A stretch of DNA of 64,000 bases from Pseudomonas agarici (GTDB lineage: Bacteria; Pseudomonadota; Gammaproteobacteria; Pseudomonadales; Pseudomonadaceae). The notes under the pieces were generated by a model. That model made no database searches. It worked only from the letters and a program-made list of their open reading frames with translations, and had not been told where the DNA came from. This document shows positions 8,662 through 18,700 of the stretch, piece after piece. The DNA lies in assembly GCF_900109755.1 (NCBI RefSeq), contig NZ_FOAR01000013.1, positions 1-64,000 of the forward strand, written 5' to 3'. Within the stretch, counting starts at the first letter, position 1. Each line of letters starts with the position of its first letter. Made by a program: the position numbers and the translations under genes.

Positions 8662-9579
8662 ATGCCGAATCTACGTCCCCTGACATTCATGCTCCTGCTG
8701 AACGGGCTGTTCAGCACCGCACTGTGTGCCAGCCAGGCACCGAAGCCTATTGCCGCCCAGTCGGTGCGTATCCTCGCCAGCCTGCCAGTCACCTATGGTC
8801 TGGGCGCGATCCTGCTCAAGGACACCGACGTGGTGCTACAACGTGCCGCCGACGCCAATCTACCCGGCAGCCGCCACAGCGCCTACTTCAGCGGGCGCGG
8901 CGCGCCGAACCTGAAAAAGCTGGCGAGTCACGCCGATGCGGTGATCGGCCTGCGCTCGCTATGGCCCGACGACCCGCTCTACCCCATGGCCCGGCGCAGC
9001 AATGTGCGGATCGTCGAAGTGGATGCGGCTCGCCCGGTGGACGCCGGCCTACCGGGCATCGCGGTGCAGGCGGGCCAGGGGGTGGACGGCCTGGACAGCC
9101 AGCCGTGGCTGTCGAGCAATAACCTGGGGCGCATGGCCGATGTGATTGCCGCCGATCTGGTGCGCCTGGCTCCACAAGCCAAGCCAAAGATCGAGCGCAA
9201 CCTGGCAACGCTCAAGCAGCGCCTGCTGCAGCTCAGCGCCGACAGCGAGGCGCGGCTGGCAAAGGCCGACAACCTCGGCGTATTCAGCCTCTCGGAACGA
9301 TTCAACTACCTGCTGGGCGGGCTCAACCTGGACCTGATCCAGGTTGATGCCCGCACCGATGAGCAATGGACGCCCGAGGCCGTGACCAGACTCAGCGAAA
9401 CGCTCAAGGGCGCCGACGTCAAGCTGGTGCTGGACCACCGCCAACCACCAGAGGCGGTGAAATCGGCGATCCGCCGGGCCGGCAGTACGCTGCTGGTGCT
9501 CGATACCAAGAGCGCCGACCCACTGACCGGGCTTGAGGACTCGATCAGCCAGGTGCTGGAGAAGCTGGCACCACCCTAG
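8662..9579 (+). CDS. fpvF: FpvF, second periplasmic binding protein of the iron transporter
   Basis: 305 aa, signal peptide (FMLLLNGLFSTALCA). It belongs to the metal-binding protein fold like FpvC but has fewer histidines. In P. aeruginosa FpvF binds ferripyoverdine and forms a complex with FpvC. The ATG directly follows the fpvE stop. The gene ends three bases before the first copy of a dispersed repeat, which marks the border of the conserved operon. Confidence 0.88.
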   Translation: MPNLRPLTFMLLLNGLFSTALCASQAPKPIAAQSVRILASLPVTYGLGAILLKDTDVVLQRAADANLPGSRHSAYFSGRGAPNLKKLASHADAVIGLRSLWPDDPLYPMARRSNVRIVEVDAARPVDAGLPGIAVQAGQGVDGLDSQPWLSSNNLGRMADVIAADLVRLAPQAKPKIERNLATLKQRLLQLSADSEARLAKADNLGVFSLSERFNYLLGGLNLDLIQVDARTDEQWTPEAVTRLSETLKGADVKLVLDHRQPPEAVKSAIRRAGSTLLVLDTKSADPLTGLEDSISQVLEKLAPP

Positions 9580-9581
9580 TA

Positions 9582-9743
9582 GCCCGTGTGGGGTGAGTTC
9601 TGTTAGTCAATTTCGCTGCCACCCGCCGCTGGCCGCTGGCCGGCGTTGCTGTTGCTCGCCATAGCCGGGCGAGACGGGTCACAGCGCCTTGGCCATGAAT
9701 TTGTGGCATCTGAACTTGAGCTAACGAACTCACCGTATAGGCC
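9582..9743 (+). repeat. MITE-like dispersed repeat, copy 1
   Basis: About 162 bp, non-coding. The left end (GTGAGTTCTGTTAGTCAATT) and the reverse complement of the right end (GTGAGTTCGTTAGCTCAAGT) are imperfect terminal inverted repeats. The body matches, in reverse complement, two other places in the window (15049-15172 and 58153-58309), including CTCGCCATAGC and CAGCGCCT blocks. No transposase is present, so it is best viewed as a miniature mobilised in trans. Confidence 0.75.
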
Positions 9744-9828
9744 ACAAGAGCGAGGCGCATGAAGCAATCGCGCCTTCAAAAAAACTCATGCGAAAAATAG
9801 TAATTATTTACCTCCGCAGCATTGCTTT

Positions 9829-9849
9829 ATTTATGCAACATACATAAAT
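9829..9849. promoter_or_regulatory. Inverted repeat upstream of the NEL toxin gene
   Basis: ATTTATG, seven bases, then CATAAAT: a perfect 7-bp inverted repeat 24 bp before the ATG at 9874, in AT-rich DNA. It has the form of an operator for a dimeric regulator or a short mRNA hairpin. No cognate regulator lies adjacent. Confidence 0.4.
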
Positions 9850-9873
9850 CAAAAGCACAACCGAGGTAGCACG

Positions 9874-12800
9874 ATGGACAACTCATCATCTAAAAAAACA
9901 CATGTTACTTATTTTACCAGAGAAATTGAAAACAACTATTCATTTATCAAAAAAAAACTTCCGGAGTGGATAACCACTGCATCACAGGATCAACGTCGAT
10001 CCCTGAGCCAAAATATTCGTCAGAGTCAATTTTACAAAAACAAAACAACAGAACACTTGAGAGATCTACAAAGCATTGATGAATTTGCGCAGCCTTTACT
10101 ACAAAAAGCACTTGATGATGAGTTCGGCTCCGGATTGGATGTCAAACATGACACACTGAAACATGTACATCTCATCAACGCAGGCACCATCAGCACCCCA
10201 AGAAATGAAAAAATAACTTATCAAAGCTTATTAGAGGCCGCCCTACAGAACTTTGAAATGTTCGAGACCCTCCCCCATGGTTTCAATACTGGTTCTGCCC
10301 TATTACGAAAAAGCAACGTTCCGCTGAAAAAGACAATACGCCCTCAAGATTTCGCTCGACTTTGCCGAAAACTTGACTTGGGAGAACAATACCAAAAACA
10401 TATCAATCATTTTTATTGGCCGAAAACCACGACTGGCGCGCCCCGCCGTCAATTTGCCGCAGACTCTGCACTCAGAGAACGCTATGAATTACAAGTAAAA
10501 GCCCATATTGCCTTTATGAAAGGAGAAATCGATCAGTCCGCTTTTGACCTTTTGATAAGCCTGGGGGAGACGCCTCGCTGGAAAGGAAAACCGGTGCGTT
10601 GTTGCCGATTGGAAATGTTGGATATCGCGGTCCCTCAGCAACAAACACAGAACGACACACTGCCGTCTTCAGACCCTTTGGTGGTACTGTATGAGTCCAT
10701 ATTTACCGCAAAGCAGTATAAAAAAGCTCATTTGAAAGGCGTTTTGCTCATTGAACATCTGTCCGCGGCCGATCATGAAGACCAACCTTGCCTGGTTTTT
10801 TTATCAAAGGCCGAGCGCCCCTTCAGAGAATATAGCTCGTTTACCTTATTCAAAGAAGACATCAAAAAAGATTTGAAATCAAGCATCGATTTCAAGAAAA
10901 AATTCGCCACCTACCTGGATAAACGAATCCAACCCGCTTTTTTTGCCAGGCTTGATGAAAAATTTTATCCTTATAATATTTTGGCCAAAAAGCGCATTGA
11001 GGATCCAGATGCGGATTTACAAATAACCCGAAACGCCATCAACGCCCCCTATGATTTTCTTGTCTATCAGCATTTCTCAAAAGTCGTCGACGATGCACGT
11101 GTATTAGCCGTTCCTACCGGAGACGAAGACAAAAAGTCTCGATTGGAACGAGCAGAACTGATCTCTAGTTGGTCGCTAAATCTATTTAACGTCATCGCAG
11201 CCTTTATACCAGGCCTGAATACCGCAATGCTCGGTGTATTTGCAGCACAACTATTGAGTCAAACTTATCACGGCATAGAGCAATGGCAAGAAGGGGATAA
11301 AACAGAAGCGCTCATGGCTTTCCTTGGCGTCATTGTCAATATAGAGCTTATTGGCGCTGGTGGCATTATAGCCCATGATTTCGAAGGTTCATCACTGGTC
11401 AATGACCTGGAAAAAGTCAGCTTACCCAATGGTGAAAAACGCCTATGGAAACCTGACCTGAGTGCCTATGAACACACACTGGATCTTCCTCGGACGTTGG
11501 AGCCTGACTCGCGGGGTATCTATACCCATGCCGGTGAACAAATTCTGCCGCTGGAGGGAAGGCACTATAAACTCGACTACGACCCTGTCAAACAAGACTA
11601 CAGCGCATGGCACCCCGACAACCCGGATGCCTATAAGCCAACCTTTGAGACTAATGCCAAAGGCGCCTGGTTTCATTGGTCCGAGAGGCCCATGACATGG
11701 CAGAGAGATCAGTTATTCAAACGTCTGGGCCCTGATGCGACCAATCTTTCCGAGAGCACGGCCGAACGTTTGATGAAAACAAGCGATATCTCAGAGTCGG
11801 CGTTACGCCGCACTCACCTTGATCATCAGTCGCCACCCGCATTATTGGACGACAGCCTGACACGCGTGAAGCTGGATCAGGACATCAACCGTTTTAAAGT
11901 GCGAATGGACAACGGCAACTCGCCCGCCATCGGCAGAGACGAGTTCAGCATGCAACTTCAATTGCTGGTCAGCGATCCGAACTGGCCAGCATCGAAAACA
12001 ATCCGCTTGCTGGACGATCAAGGGCGACCCTTGCGGGTCTATCCAAACGCCCAGAGTACCGGGCAACCATTTGATATCAAATGGACGGACTTTCAAAAAG
12101 CCGAATCACTCGATCGCATTCTAGATGGATTGAGCGACGCCGAAAAGAGAACCTGGCTCGGCCAGGACGTGGACCGTCTTGAGCCCCTTCACCTGTTAAG
12201 GAAAAGACTGGGAAGCCTGGCTGAAAAACATCGACGAAACTTATTTACTTCTCATTACCAGCAGAGGGCTTCCAGCGAGCATGCAGGAGTGAGGTTGATC
12301 ACAAATGAATTCCCCGAACTGCCACCTTCAGCGGCTCTGGAACTGATTGACAACGCCCCCCCGGCAGAGTTGCAACACTTGAATTCAACCCAACGACTGC
12401 CACTGCGAATGGCCGAGGAGGCACGCGCCTATGCGCAAGAGACCCGCATAACCAGGGCCCAGGAAGGTATCTATCTCGACTCAGTGTTCAATCCGGACAG
12501 TGAAATCTTGATTATGCGGATGCTCCAGCGCCATCCGGGGTGGACCAAGGATATACGCATTGAAATTCGCGACCGCGCTTTCAACGGACCGTTGTTGGAC
12601 AGCGTGGGAGACGTGAATACCCCCGCCGAAAAACTCAAGGTCCTGGTACGCGACGACAACCGCTACGAAACCTATGCCGTCGACCAACAGGAACTGCATG
12701 GCCCCGATAATCTGTATGCCTCAATCTTGCACGCCTTGCCGGATCGGGAACGTGCAGCGCTGGGTTTTCCAAACACCGGACAAGGCTGGCAACTAAAACA

Positions 12801-15018
12801 ATGGCTGCACCAACAGCCTCCATTGTCCCGCCAAGAGATTCGCGCGGATCTTGGTATGCCTGCCCTTGAGCCTGATCGTGCTCCGCCCATGAGATTAAGT
12901 CGCGACAGAATCGGTTATCAGACAGACGACCGCTTGAACCGCTGTCCGCGACAGGTCCTCGGCTGCCGCCCGGAAGGGTTGAAGAATCATATGGAGAGAT
13001 TGTATCCGGGCTCTCCTTACAATGAGGTGGAGCGTTTCCTTTCGCTGCAAGGCGTTTCCGATACACAGGTTCATGCACGATTGGTGGAACTCGAACATGA
13101 GTACCAGACGTTAGACGATCGACTCGCCTCATGGGCCGTGGATCAAACCATGCAGAACCTGCCAAACGGCTACGTTTACATCCCTCTCTCAGATGCAAGA
13201 CAGTTCATACGCAATGAACTTCTTCGTTGCTGGCGTAGGCAGCCTCCGCTGCCCGGTCAGCGTCTGGCGCCCATCGGTAGTGAAGGGTATACGCTTCATC
13301 TTACCGGCGTTGATGGTGGCAACCCTCCTGCCATAACCGCCGACTTCGCCCACATAGAATCCTTGGCGATGACCAACCAAACAATGACCGGTTTGGCCGA
13401 AGTCAATGTATTTTTGAATCGCTTCGCGCATTTACGCTGGCTGGATATGAGCAGTGGCTACCTGACGGGGCTGCCTCAAGCCATAGGCCAAATGTCGGAA
13501 CTGACCACACTTAGATTATCGGCGAACCGGATAGTGCTGACGCCGGAGATGGCCACGGCCCTGGCCAACCTGAGGCGATTGAGGACACTGAACCTCTCGA
13601 ACAATCCGCTCGGCCAGGTGCCAGATGTCAGGGCCATGCGGGGCCTCACTGAATTGTCTTTGGCAAACACCGGTATTAACACATGGCCAGCCGGCTCAAT
13701 GGAATTACCAAGCCTGCGCGCACTGGACTTGAGTGGTAACCAGATTACCGATATCCCATTAACGCTGACTGCCCGTAGCGCCGAGGAAAATAATGGTGTC
13801 CTGATTCACGACAACCCATTGTCCGACGCGGCGCAAGAGCGGTTGGCGGACTACCGGCAACGCACGGGTAGTCGATTAGGGCTTGAGCCTGAACCGGAGT
13901 CACCTTCCGACTCAGATATTGATGACTCAGATATTGATGACTCCGACATTGACGACTCTGATTTTGGTGACCCTGACGTTGATGACGCCCCCCCTGCAAG
14001 GGGCAGGGTTGATGCATGGCTACTGGATGTTCCACCAGGTGAGCAAAACGAGAAAGCGCAACTCTTTATGGATCTTCAAAAGGAGCCCGGAGCGAGTACA
14101 TTTTTTTATGTGCTGAATAAAATGAAAACCTCCAGGGATTTTTCCCATCCCACCTCGCGCGCCAGATTATCTCGGCGGGTATGGAGAATGCTTGAAGCAA
14201 TGGGCGACAGCGAGGAACTTCGGCAAAACATTTTCTCCCTGGCGGAACGTCAACCGACATGCGGCGATGGCTACACGATTATCTTCAATGATTTGGGTAC
14301 TGCCGTACTGGCTCACGAAGCTGGATCCAATATGACCGCCTTGATGCGCGTTATAAAAGGCTCCGCACGGCAGAAACAGGTCAAGGTCATTGCGGCAGCC
14401 GAGGTCGAGCGGCTCAGAGGACTCGGACGAGCAGTGGATGATGTTGAAATTGAATTGGATTACCGCATCCGTTTGTCGGGCAAACTGGAACTGCCCTGGG
14501 AGGCGGAGAGCATGCTATTTCCTGGCATGAGCCATCTGACTCAAGCGGATATAGATACCGCCTATCGAACCATACAGGCCTTGGAGGCTACACCCGGCTA
14601 CTGGACAGGCGCTTTTACCGATGACTATATCTGGGAAGAGTTTTTAAGAAAAAAATACGCACATGAATTTTCCATTCACTCGATTTCGCTTTACGAAAAA
14701 GCGGATGCCCTGCTCGACCTGAGCAACCATCAACAAGAGCTGCTGGACGCCGGGCGGCTTGCTCCACCGCAAACGCTGCAAGAACTTCAGAGTAACTTCA
14801 ATAGCAGCCTTGATCGCGTCATGGAACTGTACCGCTTGACAACGGAAGATATTCTTGTCGACGCTCAGGTTCCCGATAGTTTTATAAAAACTCAGCTTGA
14901 TGCCATCAGCACAGCCAGATCCGCGAATGAAAACGACTTACTGGAGCAACTGACCCAGATCGAGCTGGAAAGACGACCTATCGCCCCTCTCCCTGAACTT
15001 GAGACGTCGATGACGTGA
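9874..15018 (+). CDS. Large toxin/effector: dermonecrotic-toxin-like N-terminus, leucine-rich repeats and NEL E3 ubiquitin ligase domain
   Basis: 1714 aa. The N-terminal half resembles the dermonecrotic-toxin-type region common in Pseudomonas NEL proteins and includes a hydrophobic stretch (WSLNLFNVIAAFIPGLNTAM, from about residue 431). Five leucine-rich repeats lie at about 1180-1300 (for example LRTLNLSNNPLGQVP and LRALDLSGNQITDIP), followed by an acidic DSDID repeat (1346-1370). The C-terminal 330 residues match the IpaH/SspH NEL fold, with the catalytic Cys in PTCGD (C1463, the C-x-D motif). NEL enzymes transfer ubiquitin to host proteins after delivery into eukaryotic cells; the host target here is unknown. 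The first 1.5 kb is clearly AT-richer than the rest, suggesting acquisition. GAGG precedes the ATG. No secretion gene lies nearby and the export route is not visible. Confidence 0.8.
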   Translation: MDNSSSKKTHVTYFTREIENNYSFIKKKLPEWITTASQDQRRSLSQNIRQSQFYKNKTTEHLRDLQSIDEFAQPLLQKALDDEFGSGLDVKHDTLKHVHLINAGTISTPRNEKITYQSLLEAALQNFEMFETLPHGFNTGSALLRKSNVPLKKTIRPQDFARLCRKLDLGEQYQKHINHFYWPKTTTGAPRRQFAADSALRERYELQVKAHIAFMKGEIDQSAFDLLISLGETPRWKGKPVRCCRLEMLDIAVPQQQTQNDTLPSSDPLVVLYESIFTAKQYKKAHLKGVLLIEHLSAADHEDQPCLVFLSKAERPFREYSSFTLFKEDIKKDLKSSIDFKKKFATYLDKRIQPAFFARLDEKFYPYNILAKKRIEDPDADLQITRNAINAPYDFLVYQHFSKVVDDARVLAVPTGDEDKKSRLERAELISSWSLNLFNVIAAFIPGLNTAMLGVFAAQLLSQTYHGIEQWQEGDKTEALMAFLGVIVNIELIGAGGIIAHDFEGSSLVNDLEKVSLPNGEKRLWKPDLSAYEHTLDLPRTLEPDSRGIYTHAGEQILPLEGRHYKLDYDPVKQDYSAWHPDNPDAYKPTFETNAKGAWFHWSERPMTWQRDQLFKRLGPDATNLSESTAERLMKTSDISESALRRTHLDHQSPPALLDDSLTRVKLDQDINRFKVRMDNGNSPAIGRDEFSMQLQLLVSDPNWPASKTIRLLDDQGRPLRVYPNAQSTGQPFDIKWTDFQKAESLDRILDGLSDAEKRTWLGQDVDRLEPLHLLRKRLGSLAEKHRRNLFTSHYQQRASSEHAGVRLITNEFPELPPSAALELIDNAPPAELQHLNSTQRLPLRMAEEARAYAQETRITRAQEGIYLDSVFNPDSEILIMRMLQRHPGWTKDIRIEIRDRAFNGPLLDSVGDVNTPAEKLKVLVRDDNRYETYAVDQQELHGPDNLYASILHALPDRERAALGFPNTGQGWQLKQWLHQQPPLSRQEIRADLGMPALEPDRAPPMRLSRDRIGYQTDDRLNRCPRQVLGCRPEGLKNHMERLYPGSPYNEVERFLSLQGVSDTQVHARLVELEHEYQTLDDRLASWAVDQTMQNLPNGYVYIPLSDARQFIRNELLRCWRRQPPLPGQRLAPIGSEGYTLHLTGVDGGNPPAITADFAHIESLAMTNQTMTGLAEVNVFLNRFAHLRWLDMSSGYLTGLPQAIGQMSELTTLRLSANRIVLTPEMATALANLRRLRTLNLSNNPLGQVPDVRAMRGLTELSLANTGINTWPAGSMELPSLRALDLSGNQITDIPLTLTARSAEENNGVLIHDNPLSDAAQERLADYRQRTGSRLGLEPEPESPSDSDIDDSDIDDSDIDDSDFGDPDVDDAPPARGRVDAWLLDVPPGEQNEKAQLFMDLQKEPGASTFFYVLNKMKTSRDFSHPTSRARLSRRVWRMLEAMGDSEELRQNIFSLAERQPTCGDGYTIIFNDLGTAVLAHEAGSNMTALMRVIKGSARQKQVKVIAAAEVERLRGLGRAVDDVEIELDYRIRLSGKLELPWEAESMLFPGMSHLTQADIDTAYRTIQALEATPGYWTGAFTDDYIWEEFLRKKYAHEFSIHSISLYEKADALLDLSNHQQELLDAGRLAPPQTLQELQSNFNSSLDRVMELYRLTTEDILVDAQVPDSFIKTQLDAISTARSANENDLLEQLTQIELERRPIAPLPELETSMT
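13909..13983 (+). repeat. Five tandem 15-bp units encoding an acidic linker
   Basis: Five head-to-tail 15-bp units starting GACTCAGATATTGAT, the first two identical and the later three diverging. They encode Asp/Ser-rich DSDID units between the leucine-rich repeats and the NEL domain. Such a repeat can change length by slippage without breaking the frame. Confidence 0.9.
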
Positions 15019-15048
15019 AATAGCTGCCGCTTTTCCCCGGTATCTAGC

Positions 15049-15172
15049 GGCCTGTGCGGTTAGTTCACTAGTTCAAGTTCGAATGCCATCAGCGCCTTGG
15101 CGACGAGCAGCAATGCCCCTCAGGGGCTGGTGGCACCGAAGTTGACTAACAAAACCCGCCACACAGACCACT
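15049..15172 (-). repeat. MITE-like dispersed repeat, copy 2 (inverted, internally shortened)
   Basis: Begins GGCCTGTGCGGTTAGTTC and ends GACTAACAAAACCCGCCACA. Its reverse complement aligns with copy 1 at both termini and around the CAGCGCC and GGTGCCACC blocks, but it is about 40 bp shorter in the middle. With copy 1 it brackets the NEL toxin gene in opposite orientation. Confidence 0.7.
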
Positions 15173-15255
15173 GGAGTCATCGTCGCTCACACTCGATCCG
15201 CATCTGTCCGAAAGGTCCGGGATGCGGTTTCCACCGTTTGTTCCTGGAGCACGAC

Positions 15256-15643
15256 ATGTCGCCCAAGCTTCCTGCTCGCCCTGTATTACCCGCGACCCAA
15301 AACGCCCGACCGTCCTCGATTCCTATCCCGGTATTACCTGCCGTCCGAGCCAGCGACACGGCGATTGCCGGCCCCTCGACTCGGCCCCACTTCAGCGCAA
15401 GCCAAGACACGCCCTGGCATGTTTTGTATCAACCGCACGCACGACGGTGCCCAGATTATCCACAGAGCTTGGGACAGGTCGATACGGCGGACGCTGATCA
15501 GCCGCGATGAATCCGCTCAATACCATGTCACGCGCGCCGAATGGAATTTGAGTGACGCCAACCGTTTCGACAGCATCGACAGCCTCGCCCACCATCTGTT
15601 GACCGTGGCTGGCCTGACTTCGCGGGTAATCCTCCCGACGTAG
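15256..15643 (+). pseudogene. Decayed paralogue of the 937-aa toxin (N- and C-terminal ends only, frameshifted)
   Basis: The ATG at 15256 opens MSPKLPARP, matching the MSPKTPIRP start of the 937-aa protein downstream. This frame reaches about 15405. One frame over, from about 15410, the sequence RPGMFCINRTHDG through RFDSIDSLAHHL matches the last 70 residues of the 937-aa protein (RPGMFLFDETANG through LFDSQDDLSSDL) and stops at 15641-15643. The whole middle, including both enzymatic-type domains, is missing. It is read as the product of an internal deletion plus a frameshift. A programmed shift making a small protein is possible but unsupported. Confidence 0.65.
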
Positions 15644-15743
15644 AAGGGCACACTGAAGACAAATAAGTACCGCAGCGTCAAAAACACTCGTGGCGATACT
15701 CCTTCGTGTGTTTCCTCGAACCTCACGATAAAAGGATTTATCC

Positions 15744-18700
15744 ATGGTAAACATGCGCAACAAGGCCGAACAGGTTAGTCGCTCCATCGACGGCATCGTC
15801 ATCTCGGACATTGTTTCAAACTCGACCTTACAGAATCTGTCCAGCAAGCCCGCCCCTCCGTCGGTACGGCCCCATGTCCCCCTACCAGCCAAGGGAAGGG
15901 CAGGCCTCGCCGAACTGGACACGCGCCTGGGACCCATCACCCTGGACACGTTTGTTATCAGTCGCGTGGAACTCTACGACATGGGAGCCCGACTCAACGG
16001 CCGCCCTCTCGAGAGCACCGGTCCGCTGCTCGAGAACAGCGCCAGGTCGCTGATCGATGGCCTGCGATTCGAAGCGGCTGAACTGCACCACCATCTGAAG
16101 ATGGCGGGCGACATCGATCAGCGTTCGGTCGATGTGCTGTTTGAAATTGCCTCGCACCGTTCGTTACAAGCTCCACCCTTGCTCAACACGAGCAAACAGC
16201 CCCTTGCCGACAGCCTGATGAAGCACCTCAATCATTTGCTTATCCGACTGCAGAACATGCAAGTCCTGACGCATAAGTATGTCTCTTTCAATTTTCCTGA
16301 CTGGGTCGATTCGACCAAGAGCGGCAGTGCGCTCACGGCGGGAATGGGGATGCAGGCCTATGGGATCTACAGCGGCCTGGTCGGTATCAGAGAAGCGCTG
16401 AAAAGCGCCGACTACACGGACGCTGCGGTGAACGCCGGCAGCGTTGCCACCGAACTGACATCCGTGTTGCTCGAACGTGGCCTGAGGAAAACCGGGGAAG
16501 CCCTGCTCGGCCAGGGCGGCAGGATTTTCCAGGGTTTTCGTGCAACTTCCGCCGGCCTGATGCTGAGTCGCAGCGCCGGCCTGCTGGGCAATGTGCTGAC
16601 CCTGCCGTTCGATATCCACAGCGCGGTCACCGCCTTCAAAAATGCCGCCAAGACCAGCGGCAAGGAAGCGATGGACCATTACGTCGGCGCCGGTTTCAGC
16701 GTTGCCAGCGCCACCTTGTCGCTGGCGCTCGGCGCGGCCGCGGCCGCCGGATTCAGCTCCGCCGGCCCGCTCGGTCTGATGGCGTGCGCAGTGTTGATCG
16801 TCGGCGCAAAGATCTACAGCGCCGTGCGCCAGGTCGACGATATCGACGATTACATCGAACTGACCGTCAACGAGCGTTGGCGCTCGGGTTGGTTCGCCTT
16901 TACCGGACAGGCACTGGATCGTGAAGTCACGGACCGCTACCTGCTCGAACGCACCCGGGTCGACTATGGCAACGCCCTGGAAACCCGGGCCAGGGCGCTG
17001 CTCGACGTGGAAATGAAGGAAACCCTCGCTGGGGTCGTCAACGGCAGCTTCCACGTCGAGCTGGAGCCTGTCAAACATTGGGCACACCGCTGGGAGGGCG
17101 AGGAACAGCCTTATACGACCGTCAATACCCCGGTTATCCACGAGGGCGATGATGTCATCGATGCCGCGACGGGCCTGGAGCAAGTCCCAGGCTCGATCAT
17201 CGGCGCACCTGGGAAAAAAAAAGCCGTGCTCTGGCAATTAGGCGGCGGCAACGATCAGGTCACTGGCGCACGCCAGCAAGCCAACTACTTTGCGTTTTCC
17301 ACCGGCGCCAAGAGCCTGATCGGCGGCGACCACGATGACGCCTTTCTGTTTCAGGCCCAGGCAACCTTGAGCGCCCCTGGCGTGCCCGCCCTCAGTACGT
17401 TACAGGGCGCGCACGGCCAGGATACGCTATCGCTGCAAGGGCAAGTGCCGCCACGCCATACCCTCCACTTCGTCGGCCACGAGATTGATCTGCACAGCGG
17501 CAGGCTGGGTTTGCGCCGCCATAGCGCTGACGCCGATCCACTCGCCTATGCCACGCTGGCCTCCATCGAACATGTCGAGACGCTTGCCGGGGGCAGCAGT
17601 CGCGTGACCGGCGATGCGCGGGCCAATCACATCACCCTGTTGGGGCTCGATGACCAGGCGAGCGGTGGCGACGGCGACGACCATTTCACACTCAAGGGCA
17701 CTGCCAGTACAGTCGCCGGAGGCTCCGGCCAAGACCACTACCGGCTGGCTGCGACGGCAAGGACCGTGACACTCGAGGAGGACGGGCGCGAGCCCAGCAC
17801 CCTCGTACTGGACTGGCCCATGGAGCGTATCCAGAGCTGGCGCGTTGTCGGCACCGCGCTGCTCGTCACCTCGTTGCCCAACGAGAAGGGCGGACAGCCC
17901 GCTCACCAATTAACCATCAAGGATGTCTATCGCAATGACGGCGGGCGGCAACTGCAAAACGACCTGCTGTTGTTTGTCACCCAGGAGGGTTTCACCCTCA
18001 AACCCGACCTGCCGACGACGCTGCCAGGCACGCGCGACCAGGATATCCAGGTCACGGTGCTAACCGTCGGACAACTGCCACCAGCGCCGCAGCCGGTCAA
18101 TGGCGGCGAATACCTGCTCCCCGGAGCCTCGACAAACGGCTACTTCCTCGCCAGGGAGACGCTGGACACCACCTTCCAGATCACCTATGACGATACGCGG
18201 CCATCAACCACGCTCTACCTGGACTACGCCAGCGATGAGATCGAGCAGGTCAGCGCGCATTACCACGTGCAAGCGCGGCGCATCGGCGCCTTCAACTATC
18301 TGGACTACAACGATGCCCGTCTGGTCATACGGTTCCACGACCAGAGCCAACTGACGCTCAAGGACTGGGTGGTCCGGGGCACGGGCAAGCCGACAGATGT
18401 CGGCGCCTCGCTGCATAGCGCCGGGTTCGACCTGAACCATGGGATAGTCCTGGCGCTGCGCGATGGCAGCTCTTACCAGGTCGGCGCGCCGACCGCCAGC
18501 TATACCGACGACTACCACAACCCAGGCACCAGGACCCTCGATGGCCGTGGGTCGTTGCATAAACGCACAGGCCACCGCCTGTTCCGCTCACCGGAAAACC
18601 GCAACGTCCTACTGAAAAACCACGCGCAACGCGTCGACTTCAAGGCCGGCAGCGATTCGACGATCTACAACCTGGAAGGCATGAGTTCAACCTATGAACT

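Noticed and set aside
9840..9870. TAAAT upstream of the NEL gene as a PvdS box
   Set aside because: The nearest downstream CG triplet is 19 bases away and is not CGT.
15097..15255. N-terminal extension of the pseudogene frame upstream of 15256
   Set aside because: This stretch overlaps MITE copy 2 and encodes nothing similar to the 937-aa toxin; the homology begins at the ATG at 15256.
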